A stretch of DNA of 64,000 nt. Source: Siphlonurus alternatus. Its lineage: Eukaryota; Arthropoda; Insecta; Ephemeroptera; Siphlonuridae. The DNA is taken from positions 12,796,171 through 12,860,170 of the forward strand of contig OX463778.1 of assembly GCA_949825025.1 (NCBI GenBank). The letters are read 5' to 3'. The notes under the pieces were generated by a model. The model saw nothing but the letters and a program-made list of their open reading frames with translations, searched no databases and was not told the origin of the DNA. A program made the position numbers and the translations under genes. Of this stretch, positions 24,762 to 36,554 are shown one piece after another. Numbering within the stretch: position 1 is the first letter of the stretch; each line of letters starts with the position of its first letter.

Positions 24762-27700
24762 CTACTTCTTCTTGCCTTTCAGCAGCTTCTCGGAGAGGTC
24801 GTCAAAGGAGGGGTCCGTGATGTTCAGCATCAGGTTGGCTCCACTCAGGTACACCCGGTTCTGGGACTGGGCGATCTGCAAGACGAACAAACAGTTAGCT
24901 CTCAACACAATCACGTTGCTGCATTGAAGGAGAGGGTCAGCTTTTTGTATTGAATATTTCAGAATTCACTTCAAAGTAAAGTTAGCAAAATTTGAAATAA
25001 GGTATTTTTAACAACAAAATGCAGATGTTCAAGGCAAAATTTCTGATCAAACACAATATAAATAGCAAAACTAGAGTAAAAAGAAGTAGAGACCACAACT
25101 ATAATTATGAATTAGGTGTATGGTAAAGTATTTTTGCGCCACAGTATCTGTACCACATATGAACCTTCCTTAGATTTTGTATTTTTTTATTTATTATTTT
25201 TTTTTCATATCGTAAAGTGTTATGATTAAAAGCTTAAAGAGAGATCTCACCGTTCTTGCAATGGACTGTGCTGCCCTGATCTTCCTCAGCTTCAGGTAGC
25301 CAGGGTTCAGGCCAATTGCTTCTCCTAAGTAAGACTGAGTCAAGGAAAAACAATGTAATAAACGAAACAAGACATGCAATTACAAAATCGTTAAACTATA
25401 TTTAATTATGCTCCCAACAAAAAAAAAAGGCACTATTGCATGTTCCAGTTGCTGCATAGACCATCAGATTACTAAAGAACAATCACAGGGCTGGAGAAGT
25501 CTGGTGCTCAATGAAACCAGGCCTGTTTCCCTCCCCCCCATCCTGGTACCCCTGTCCTGTGGAGGCCCAGGATTTAGCCCTGCGCACAACAGTGCTGGTT
25601 CCTATAGACTGCAAACTCAGACAGTCCAAGGTCATCCAGGGCTATCAGGCTGTCCCGCTGGGTTTACAGAACAGACCAAAAAACAGGAAAGTTCCAAGAT
25701 TACAACGAGCAGGCTGGCACCATGGTGTGAGAGCACACAGAATCTCACAGCCATCGTCAGTTATAATTTATCATCATAGGTCTAACTTCTCAAATGATTT
25801 CAACAAACAAGTGGCAAAGGATATCATCTGTGCAGCCTCTGCTTCTCCTTCTGCTTGCACAATCTTCTGTTGACGCTCCTGCTTGGCTCGCTCCACCACG
25901 AAAGCTGCACGCTGAGCCTCTTGTTGAGCAACCTGCTTTGCCTCTACCGCCTGCGTGTACTCCTTGCCGAAGCTCAGTTCTGTGATGGACACGTCGTCCA
26001 GAATGATGTTGAAGTCTCGGGCACGCTCAGTCAGTTCACGACGCACCAGCAGGGAAACCTATCAGGGTGAGATAAAGTTATGATATAGAACAAAGAAATC
26101 ACCTTGCAGAAAAAGAAAAAAAAATATTTCTCTTATGAATAGACGTTGAGTTGCAAATTGATTTTGAAATTTCACTGTGCATTTTAAGTTAGAGGGTAAA
26201 GTAAAGGTTTGCTTCCATCACTGAAGTCAAGATTTTTTTACTTACAGCCATGTACAATTTGAGGTGCACAACACAAAAATGGTTGTTTTGTTTGTTTAGA
26301 ACTTAAAGGGTCGGAATATTTTTGCCTTTTTATAAAAAAATGTTTTTAATGAATGTGTTATCCCCCCCCTCCCCCCTTTTTTTTCTCCCTACTGTCAACT
26401 CAAGCAGCCAATTTGCTCATAATTTTATATTTAAAAATACAATTAGAAATGGGAGAATACAGTATGTAAATTATACTGAATTAGCACTTTCCACCTACCC
26501 TCTCCCTAAATGCTTACTAAGTATACATACTTATTTAAGTATTTTAACTTGGGGTGTACAGTGTTTTTTTTATTAAAAAAGTATTATTTTATGTTTAAAG
26601 TGTTTGAACTGTATGTTTTTTCAAGGGGAGTGGGGGAAATTTTGAAGTTTAAACGTTAACCGGTACAAGGTCTACAGGTCAACATAAAACAAAGCAAGCC
26701 TACAAACCTGCTGTCTCTGTGTGATGAGTTGCGAGGCATTGAACTTGGCAACAACACTCTTCAGCACTTCGTTACAGATAGAGGGCAGCACCTTCTCATC
26801 ATAGTCAAGTCCTAGCTGTCGGTACATGATGGGCAGGCTGATCGAGTCGGGTCGGGACAAAACTCGTAGAGAGATATTCACCATCTGCAGGTCCTTGCTA
26901 CCTGTTGGGGAGGAAATTTTACGGGGGCGAGACCTGAAACAATTATAAAACATGTCATCAAATGTTTTTACTTCTCTATTATTTATAGGGATTTGGTTTC
27001 TCAATTACCTGATGTCATAAATGATGGGGTACTGGAACCATGGAATTCTGAAGTGCATTCCCTCAGTGAACACGTCATTTTGGACACCACTTATTCTGCT
27101 AAAGATGATAGCTCTGTGACCACCTTCAACTGTAAAAATATTCATGTTATTAGAACAGAGTACAGACAGATGTCAAACAACATCTACAATAACAGTCTCA
27201 AATTTTAAGGTATAATTGCACATTACTTTGAAAGTGCTACAGAATCAGCACCGTAAAACGCCAAAGAGTATTTACGGCAGCAGTAAAAATACTACCAAGG
27301 CATGCGGCATTGCTATGGAGCTCCATAGCAATTTTAGAGACTGTAAAAGCACCTTTAGAGGGTATGAGAGCTATATTTAACGAAAACTGTCATAAAAGTT
27401 TAACAGTGCTTTGCAAAAAAATCAAGCTCAGCCTAATTTTCTTATGGCGGTACATTTGTTGCAGTATGTTGCGGCAGTTTTTGCAAAAAAATTGGACTAT
27501 GTGAAAGGACCTTAAAGCAGTGTTCACATACTCTGAAATCGCTAAGGCATTCATGCCGTATGCATATCATGCTGTGTGCATAGCACACGTAGCTCCATAA
27601 GAAAACAAAGGAGACCTATCGTCGTTGTAGCGCTCTTTTGACCAATCTAGCTTTATAAGTTTTGACTTTTTGACCAATCTAAAATTATAAGTTTTGACCT

Positions 27701-28373
27701 TCTGACCAATCTCTTTTTATAAGTTATGACCTTTTGTCCAATCAATTATTTTCTTAATTTCTTGTACGAGTGGTGCCATCTTGTGGCAAATTTTACGCTC
27801 TTTCGAATGGCGCAATAAAAAAAAAGTTGTAACTTTTGAGATTTTGGACATTTGTCCCTGCCAAAATTTTTAAAGATTGGTCAAAAGGTCAAAACTTATA
27901 ATTTTAGATTAGTCAAAAAGTCATAACTTATAAAGCTAGATTGGTCAAAAGAGCGCTACAACGACGCTATGCATACGGCATGCCGGAACAGTTTTCGAGT
28001 ATGATATGTGAATGCGGCTTAATATGGAGGCATTGAGTGCATTCGAATTCAAGAACGCACTCATTATATCATATGCACACTGTGTGCATATTATGCATAT
28101 GCAAACTATATGGAATATTCTGGTGTATGCCAACAGTATGCATACATGCTCATTCATTGATAGTCATCTGCAAAAAACACTTATAAAAGTTCATTCATAT
28201 ATACAGAAATAGCACACTGTATGCAATAGGCATATGTACTGACCTGTGAAAAGCGACTGACTGATGCCGTAAGCACCGGCCGCTGCAACAGCCAAGACTT
28301 TGAGGCCTGTCCCAAGCCCTTTTGGTCCCTTGCCCAAGCGGCCTGCAAGATCGTTTAGCTTGCTCTGAGCCAT
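24762..28373 (-). CDS. PHB2: Prohibitin-2, 6 coding exons
   Basis: Exons on the minus strand: 28373-28244, 27129-27009, 26933-26708, 26058-25825, 25328-25251, 24875-24762. They join to 903 nt (300 residues; the family norm is about 299). PHB2 forms ring assemblies with PHB1 in the mitochondrial inner membrane, stabilises respiratory-chain and m-AAA protease partners and acts as a mitophagy receptor. Visible parts are an N-terminal hydrophobic anchor ([20 protein letters not shown], about 23-42), the SPFH/PHB domain from [12 protein letters not shown] through [20 protein letters not shown], a long Ala/Glu/Gln coiled coil ([20 protein letters not shown]) and a lysine-rich end LLKGKKK. An in-frame TAA directly precedes the ATG. 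Four introns are GT-AG; intron 4 is AT-AC. The gene is divergent from USP48. Confidence 0.95.
25329..25824 (-). other. PHB2: PHB2 intron 4: U12-type AT-AC intron
   Basis: On the minus strand the exon ends ...GCACAGATG and the intron begins ATATCCTTTG, the minor-spliceosome 5' consensus. It ends TTTTTCCTTGACTCAGTCTTAC, with branch motif TTCCTTGAC at 25347-25339 and the branch A (25340) 11 nt before the terminal AC. Joining here gives ...[20 protein letters not shown], the conserved PHB2 sequence, in phase 0. No GT-AG pair nearby keeps this frame. The interior includes a GC-richer block at about 25480-25750 that I do not recognise. Confidence 0.92.
27130..28243 (-). other. PHB2 intron 1
   Basis: A 1.1 kb intron in which a foldback element fills 27511-28022. 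The stretch at about 28060-28235, next to exon 1, is dense in ATGCATA-like motifs. 27200-27510 may be a further decayed repeat, with TTTAAGGT near its left edge and ACCTTAAA near its right. Confidence 0.6.
27511..28022. mobile_element. 512-bp foldback element with internal repeats
   Basis: The ends TTAAAGCAGTGTTCACATAC and GATATGTGAATGCGGCTTAA are inverted. Inside them, CGTCGTTGTAGCGCTCTTTTG at the left pairs exactly with its complement near 27945-27966. Each arm holds tandem units of about 30 bp of the form TTTTGACCAATCT...TTATAAG (three to four left, two to three right, inverted). No transposase ORF. Confidence 0.8.
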
Positions 28374-29166
28374 TTAATGAAGTTTAAATGCAGTACCACG
28401 TATATTAATTCTTCTTTATATGCGCTAGGAAGAAAAATTATTGTTTATAAGCACATGAATGATGTAATATCATCATTTAGTACACCACGCCGGGTCTTAC
28501 CTTGCTTTTTCTTAATGGCTAGAAGCAGTGTTTCCACCATCAACAGTGTAATGGAAAACAAAATCCCTAAACTTATCCAATTTAAAAATTTATTTACTAT
28601 TTGAAATGCTTAAAAATTGACCTTTTTACACTAAAATTAAAATTATCATAATAATACTAGCTGATTTGAATAGCTTAAAGTTTAATTTATACTTTTTATT
28701 GAATTTTACCTCATTTTCTTATATTTAGAAATATTTTAGAAAGTTGGCTACATTGCACATCAGATGACATTTTTATATGACGTACGAATTACGCAAGTAA
28801 CGAATAGCGCGCATTTTAAAAACAATAAAAAACACAAAAATATTGAATTGTTTACTTTTTTAAGCATTATATACTACAAAATAAAAAAAAAAATGATAAA
28901 AATATAGTATTTTAATTTTTGTCATGCTTTGGGTTTACTGTTTTCAAGTTGCTCATCAAATAAATAAGATTGTCGTAAACTGAATGTAATGACGCAAACA
29001 GTTGAGAATCGTACGTCGCATAGCAAAATAAAACTGACTTCGGAGTTTGGCGCCCCTATTGCTTTCATTAGTTTCATGTGAATGTCTTTAATGTTTCGTT
29101 TTAACTTGCATTGTTATCATTGAAAACATTGAATGATTAAGCTAAACTATAAGTTAAAAAATCTTA
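28374..29166. promoter_or_regulatory. Divergent PHB2-USP48 promoter interval
   Basis: Only 793 bases separate the two start codons, so a shared or back-to-back promoter is expected. A match to the E2F consensus, TTTGGCGC, is at 29046-29053. TGACGC and GCGCGC motifs lie near 28990 and 28807. No TATA box is placed convincingly for either gene. In-frame stops before both ATGs (TAA at 29155 for USP48) support the chosen starts. Confidence 0.7.
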
Positions 29167-32100
29167 ATGAGTGTAATGACTGGTAGAAACGCCAAGCGCT
29201 GGCCGTGGGTGGAGGCTGTGAAAGCACCTTCTGACGTGACCATCGAAAATTTGATCACAGCTTACCGCCTAGAAGGGCATATCCCATGCACCCGTGGGTA
29301 AGATACAAGAAAAATCTAAAATTTCAGTAAGCCGAGGATACAGAAAATTAAACTGATATGAATGCAAACACTGTATCATACTGCACAGTATGATGCATAT
29401 ACTCTCATACTGTATGCATATGTTCCTGCTTTGTTGTGTATACACACATTTATGCATACAATGCAATCTATGCATATGATACACATGCACAGTGCACATT
29501 ACACATACTCTAGCATGGGCGGTTTCGGTTAGAATTTGAAGTCCGAGAATGGAAGCTCGAGTATCAGGGAAGCAACAATGATGTGGGAAAGTATTCTTTT
29601 ATCAGGGAGGAAGGCGAGAGAATGGAATCGGTTGGGGTCTGCAGAGGTGGGCATGGACAGGATTGAGAAGTTCAGGGAGCTGGTGACCTCAAGCAGGACC
29701 CAAACTATGAGCCATAGTGGTGTAACCACAACTGCCGCAGTATGAATCAATCTTTCCTCTTTCAAGTGGGTGACCACTACGGAGTTCACGCCACAGAAAA
29801 TACATATATGCATACACTAACTCTGTTGTAAAATCAAGACGTGCTTGATTTTCTGCAAGAAAAAGTGCCAAAGGAAATTTGGACTTTTTATTGAAGCTCG
29901 ATACTTTCGGATGTAAAATTGGGGCCATATACGGAAGTTTCATGTTTACGTTTTGCGTAGAACGAAGATGCTCGAAGCCGCCCGAAGATCTTCGGGATGT
30001 AGGCAGAAAACCCTAAAATCTTATGCTGTACGGGTTAACATAACTAAAAACATCTCTTTTAATAATAATTTTGGTCACCAAATATTTTTTTTCAATAGCA
30101 TTCATTTGGTTTTTCTTGTCACCATTTATGAAAAAAAATTCTAAAAAAAATTGATGCGAATAACCAGGAGAAATCAATTTCAAAATCAATTTTAGCGCGT
30201 ATTTGCTATGCCGCTGACAATGTTTTGCCTACACAATCTTGACGTCATTTTTGTTTAGTGACGTATGATTAAAGACTCATATATGTATGACACTCTGCCT
30301 TCATCTCCTTTTAATATCCACTAATCAATACACTTATTTACTATGTATTTTGGTTCACAGGCATAGCAGACCATGCAAAAACAACCCAAGGTGCACAAAT
30401 GGAATGGGTGAAAAACAGTGGAGTCAAGAGAACCCACCCAACTCAAATTCATGTGACATACTAAGAAAAGATCATGCTTTTGCTGGGTTAATAAACTGGG
30501 GAAGCCTCTGTTACTCCAATGTATGTTTGCAGTTATGGTTCCACACCAAAGCATTTAGGTAAGGATTTCACCCATCACGTCTACTACAGTTTCTTGGGTA
30601 GAGATGTAAACTTTTGGAACATAAAAATTTTTCGAAGGTTTCAAACATGTTTTCAACTTTTATACGCATATTTAAAATTTCGGCCTCTTGTTATATCTAT
30701 CAAACTTGAAAGCTACTGTACACGAATAATATGGTGGTTGGTTGGTTACCAATGGCAGAACTTGTTTTTCAACATTATTCACAGTGCTCTCTGGGGCTCC
30801 TAATACCCAGTCTACACGCCAGACAATTAAGTACCGTTTCTTAGCGGGCACGTATGTTGTTTGCACAACATTCCGCGGTCTTAATCACCCCAGCGGAGTA
30901 TAGATAGCCATAAGCTGCCTTCCTCCTACCAACTCTTTCATCTAGTAGACAGTCACACCCATCCCAAGTCGCGAAAAGTCTGTCGTATTCAGGATTTAAA
31001 CCGGGGACCTCTCGGACGAGAGCGAAGTGTACTAACCACTGCACCAAAGAGCAAGTTATATAAATAATATAATATATTATCCCTTAATGTGTGGATCCAT
31101 GGGGAGGGCAACGTCATCCCCCTATCACCCAAAACTCAATGGCGCGTGATGGGATAGACCCCCACCTCTTCCCCGCTAGATCTGATTGCTGGATGTACCC
31201 TTGGATAGAGTAAGCATAACACCACCGGAAGCAGCCAGAAGTGGAAAGATTTTGGCTAAACTATGAGCATGAAAACCTCAAGACTTTGCAAATAAGCTAA
31301 TATAAATCTCTGCACAATATCAGGTTCAAAACTGAACTAGAAAAAAGTCCAGAAACCTTACACTTCCGGATACTGCTTGTGGTAATCTTAGGTTTGCTGA
31401 ACTGTACCGGTATATTATATAGTAAAAGTATTAATCCTTTTACTATTGAATTATCAAATTGTTTTATCACTGTACTAATTACAGGTTAAGTATATTAAAT
31501 GTTAAAGGGTTACTGGCCTCAAATTAAAAATTAGCTACTCACAGAGAGTTGGTAATACAAAAATTGATTGTTAACTCTGTAACTGCTTAATTTTTAATTT
31601 TAGGGCAGTGACCCTTTAAATGATATACTGTATACATGTAGTTAATATACAGATAATTTGAATCAAATCATTTGACAAATATTGATGTAAATTTAGCATT
31701 AAAAATAATTCAATGGACAACCTGCATGGAAAAATTTTACTGCAGAAATGATTAGAGGGTACCAACTTAATTTTTTCAGATTTTTTTGAGACCCGAAACC
31801 ATTTTTAAATAATTATTGAAAGTTCTGTAAGTTAAGTTGGCACCCCTGAATCCTTAATAAAAAGGATGGGATTGAGACGCCCAAGGATGATAGAGAATAT
31901 CTATGCTCCTTGGAGACCCCTATTGACGCCTCCAGGAGGCGTGGGCGCACTTTCAATAATTATTTAAAAATGGTTCTGGGTTTCAAAAAAATCTGAAAAA
32001 ATTCAGAATAGCATAATTTGGTACCCTCTGTTCATTTCTGCAATAAAAAAAATCATGCAGTTGTCCATTGTTGAATGCTGTGATGTGTTTAAAGTTTGCT

Positions 32101-34369
32101 TATCCGTATTTTTGTCTGTCTAGGCAAGATGTCTATAGTTGTAATATCGAGGATGAAGAGAGAGACAATCCAACTCTGCACACCCTGGAGTATGTGCCAA
32201 AGTCCAAGCTTGGAATGCTACAGCTGCTGTTTGCAGAAATGGAGTTTGGCAAGGCCAAGTGAGTTACCACTAGATTATGTACCTTTTTTCACAGTAGTTC
32301 AACAAACTTAATACCGTTACCAGAAGTGAGAGGTTGAAAGTAAACTTAATTAGAAGACCCCTAAATGGAGAGTAGAAGATGTTTTCAAATTAATAGCTTT
32401 AATAATTACTGTGAGACAAAATTTAAATTTTCTAACATGGTAGCTTAGGGGAAAAAATTTCTTACTAGGGAACGCTCAAAGTTGGAATCATTCAGTAGCA
32501 ATCAATTAGTCATGGCAACATGCAATGCAATATTTCACCTTTATCACACAGGTAAATAAGTTAAGAGAAATTGTAACGTTGGCAGTACTTTTCTCAAGTT
32601 CCTTATTTACCTGCCTGTGCAATTAGGGTGAAATGTTACAGATTACTTACTTATAGCTTGCTACTGGAATCATTTCTGTACACCTGGCATTGTTACGTGA
32701 TGCTGAGGCATTCTTTTGACCCTGTCTAGTTACTTTGCCCACAAAACATTCATGTGTTCCATGCCACAGAGTTAAGGTTATGATTTTGTGTTCACAGAAC
32801 TGTTGACCCCAAGCTACTTGTAGAGGGCCTCAAACTGAGTACTAGTATGCAGCAGGACGCTCACGAGTTCTACACTTTGTTCATTGGCTCCCCACTTTCT
32901 CTGAAGACGCTTGTTAGCCACCACTTTCGAGGGACATTGGAGTACAGAACAAGGTTTGTTATTATTAACTAGAATTATGTTTTCTTTATATTAGTCTATT
33001 TTGTTTGTAGCAAGCTTGTAATGTTAGAATGGTGAAAATATTATTCTTTCAAATATATCTGCTACCAATTAACTTGTATTGTGCAATAAATGTTTATAAA
33101 CAAAACTGTTTTCTGCAGGTGCCATCAGTGTAACAATGTGCGCAGCAACCCTTCTGACTTTTACAATCTAGCGTTGAACTTGGGAGACAGTGAGACGAGC
33201 GTGACACACATCTTGCAACAACACCTTGCTGACGAGAGTCTTGAGGGGGACGATCGTTACGCTTGTTCCGTGTGTGGGACCAAAACCGACGCTACCAAGA
33301 GCATCCACCTGTCCACCCTGCCCGCCACCCTGATCCTGCAGGTCATGCGTTTTGAATTCAACAGGTGAGTGGTGATTGATTTTAATTTGTTTTCCTATCA
33401 GCTGTTTCAGCTAGTATGCAAGGGAGTTACGTCTTAGCCGTCTTGGATTGAGGCTTCTACATTGTGTGGCTCTGCATTGAGTGTGTCACCTTTCCTAATA
33501 ATTTCCTTTTCCCTTCTAAATCTATTTTTAGAATGTTTTTTTTTTTTTTTTTTTCTATACCCTTCTCAAATACTCAATTCCATAATCACCAACATCCTCG
33601 CCTCATCCCTCATAATCAAACTAGCCCAATTACTTAGTCGTGCTTTTATGTCCTTGGGAACAGATACAAAAGTTAAAAGCTGGAATTAAATTCACTGCAT
33701 TCTTTCACCTTTCATGTTGGCACCTGCATCATTCATCACCTTACATTCCTTCACACCAAACCCCATAATCATACAAAGTTGAGTGTTGTATACACATACC
33801 ATCGTTCATTCATCCTTATCATCCTACCTAAAAGACACTATAACATAATTAGTTGAATTAAAATAAAGACAATTAAGCTTTTAATTAATTTAATTATTAA
33901 GACTATACAGCACTGGCCTCTTGATTTATCCTAATCCGTGGCCAATAAAATTCAAAGAAGAAGAAGAAGCTAGTATGCAATACTCACGAGTTGCAAGCTG
34001 ACAAGCTGTTGTTAAAAATGAATATGAAATGGCAGTGGGTGTAAAGAGAGTTTGAATGGCCGTGTTAACCTTATTCCCCCAAAATTTGAGGTTTAACTGT
34101 TGGAATGCTCAGAAAAGTATAAAAATTCTATCACTGAGAGTTATCTCTGAGGACAATGTGAGGGTGCTGTCTGTACTTCGTCTAATCCGTCAACTAATGG
34201 ATGATTAGCTCCACCACGTTGTCATCAGTAGAAGCAGCCCCTAAATCTACCAAAATGACTTTTGTGATGGGTATTTTCTACCTCGCACCCTTGAGCATTG
34301 AATCTTAAAGAGAGCAAAACTTCACCATTCTTTACTGGCCTCTCTTTAATGTATGATCTTTGGATATGA

Positions 34370-34400
<31 letters not shown>

Positions 34401-36554
34401 ATTCTTATTTATTCGGCAACAGTTACAGAACCAATGACCAAATATAATAAAGTCAATAACACAACATACAAAAAAAAAAAAAAAAACATAATAATAGTAC
34501 CAATAAAAAATGACTATAATTTAAATATAAAGGGAAAAAAAAAAAAAACAGTAAAATAATAGTCATGCACAATAAATAGCAAAAAAAAAAAAAAAAAAAT
34601 GCTAAAAACCTTAAAACAGAGCATTCATCAGATTGATCCGAAATTGACATAAAGAAGAGTTGAATATGTCCACATTACTATGATCAGATACAAATTTGTT
34701 GTAGAGATTTTGCACTCTTGAACAAAAAACAAACTTTGATGCATCAACACGCCCCCTCGGAGGCTTGAAGAGCACAGTGTGACGGTTGTACCGAGGACGC
34801 GCATTCAATGATTACTCTTTGTCTCTTCTTTTGCTTTTTGTTATGTATTTGAAGTCTAGTTTCTTGAACTAACTTACTGCACGCTAATTACTATATTGTT
34901 CTAATGTCTAATTAGAATAAGGTTGATTGTAGTTGGAAGAATACACGATATATAATTACCAATAAGACTCTGGAGGTTTATTACACTTGTGTTACACAAT
35001 ATAAAGTATGTTGCGGTGAGAGCTATGTGCTATGATGTTTACTGTATGATGTCCCAGGTGCAAGAGAAGGAATATGAGGGGACTCTCGAGCACCTGACAG
35101 GTTGTAGGTGGGAGTAGGGCGGAAGGAGAACATAGGAAGAGGCGCGATATTTAAAAGGGCTTCTCTAGTACAAAAATAAGTCACTTACATACGAGACACT
35201 TTTGTTTTTTGTTTTCTCTATCTGATTTTATTCCAGTTCTGTACTAATTTTCGTACACTACATTGTTGCAGAGAAAAGAACAAGAGGTCAAAACTGCAAC
35301 GTGTCATCTACATCCCCCAGGAGTTGGACATGACTGACTATGTGAACCTTGAAGAATGCGAGCATCACGATTACCGGCTCCGGGCCATCATCGTACACAT
35401 AGGAACGAGTTGTAACGGGGGGCACTACATAGGTAAGTATCCATCTGCTACATAATACTCGGGTATCACCCACGGATTGTTGAGAAATTATTCATTCTTT
35501 CAAAATATAATTATTGCCTTTCAGGAATAAAGTTTGTAGACCATAGTATTTGGTTCTGAAAAGAAAAATATATCAAACTTTTAAAATAGTAATCATAAAA
35601 TCGAGCGCAGATCCAGGGAGAGGGGGGAGGGGGGGTCTGGGCCCCCCAAAAATGTTGGCTTTAACATGGGCAATATAGGCATTTTCTCCACTCGAATTTT
35701 TGCTTAACGTTGGTCATATAGAGGCTTCCCCCCCTCCTTCCCCCTATTTTTTTTTCTGGATCCTTGCCTGCATATCAGAGGACTGTGATATTATTATCTT
35801 TCTTGTGTAAAAAACATGAGTTTTGTACTAAATATTAATGCACTAGACAAGAATGTTGTGGGATTATGGGTTTGTTAATTTTTATTTTCTTAATTCGAGT
35901 GAAAATTCAGAACTGTAATAAACTATTAAATATTTTTTAAAAGTTTCTGGCCATGCTATGTACAAAAAACTTGCAAAATTATATAGCAGCTCGGTTACTG
36001 TATAAACTCGTTAAGTATTTTCTTATTTTCCAAAAAAAAATATATTGTTCAGTATATAAAATATTCTATAATCTTCAGTTTTTTGTTACAAAATTATACT
36101 TGAACTTAAAGGGTAAAGACATTTTAATTTCTGATTTTACAAACTACTGTACAACATTAGTTCAACTGATACTAATTTTTATTAATGTGTTCATTTTTTA
36201 TTGTGTCTTTTTCCAGCAATGATTAAGAACAACAGCAGTGACAACAATTGGCACGTGTTCAGTGATCATAATGTACATGAGGTTTCAACAGACAAGCTGC
36301 CCGATTTGAGTAAGTTAATCTGCCAATAGCCACGTGAGCATGTGCTGATGTTAGTCCTCTTTGTTGTAGTGGAGCACAAGGCCAAACCCAAGGTCCAGCC
36401 AGGCATGATCGCCTCCAACACAGCGTACATGTTGGTCTACGAGAGTAAGAAGCAGAAAGACACGGAGACCAAACTGCCCGAGTGGCTGGACGACATCATG
36501 CGACATCGTTCTAAAGCGCTGGAGAACGAAGTCAGTGAGCAACTCGCTAAGGAG
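29167..36554 (+). CDS. USP48: USP48 exons 1-8: N-terminus and USP catalytic core
   Basis: Exon 1 starts [20 protein letters not shown] and ends at [15 protein letters not shown], like the WRWAETV...TAYRI start of USP48. Exon 2 carries CKNNPRC and the Cys box [12 protein letters not shown] (Cys94, Asn89). Exon 4 has the QQDAHEF motif. Exon 5 holds the zinc-binding pairs CHQC and CSVC and ends [12 protein letters not shown]. Exon 6 has the His box GGHYI (His340). Exon 7 gives WHVFSDHNV with the third catalytic residue (Asp359 or neighbour). Exon 8 closes the core with [10 protein letters not shown]. Confidence 0.92.

Larger units (their letters stand above)
30559..32123 (+). other. USP48 intron 2
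   Basis: A 1.57 kb intron packed with repeats: a tRNA-derived SINE at about 30838-31062 on the minus strand, a possible decayed CGGAAGT-type MITE at about 31215-31385, a 120-bp palindrome at 31501-31620, and a palindromic MITE at 31711-32070. Confidence 0.65.

Noticed and set aside
25774..25825. Read-through of PHB2 exon 4 into [11 protein letters not shown]
   Set aside because: It follows from ignoring the AT-AC donor. No GT in this stretch pairs with an acceptor that keeps the [11 protein letters not shown] frame.
25408..25873. Two overlapping plus-strand frames of about 120 codons in PHB2 intron 4 and exon 4
   Set aside because: Mostly inside a proven intron or antisense to a conserved exon, with no recognisable domain.
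30990..31062. Functional tRNA gene
   Set aside because: The A and B boxes are present, but the cloverleaf is too diverged and the tRNA-like part continues into a SINE body.
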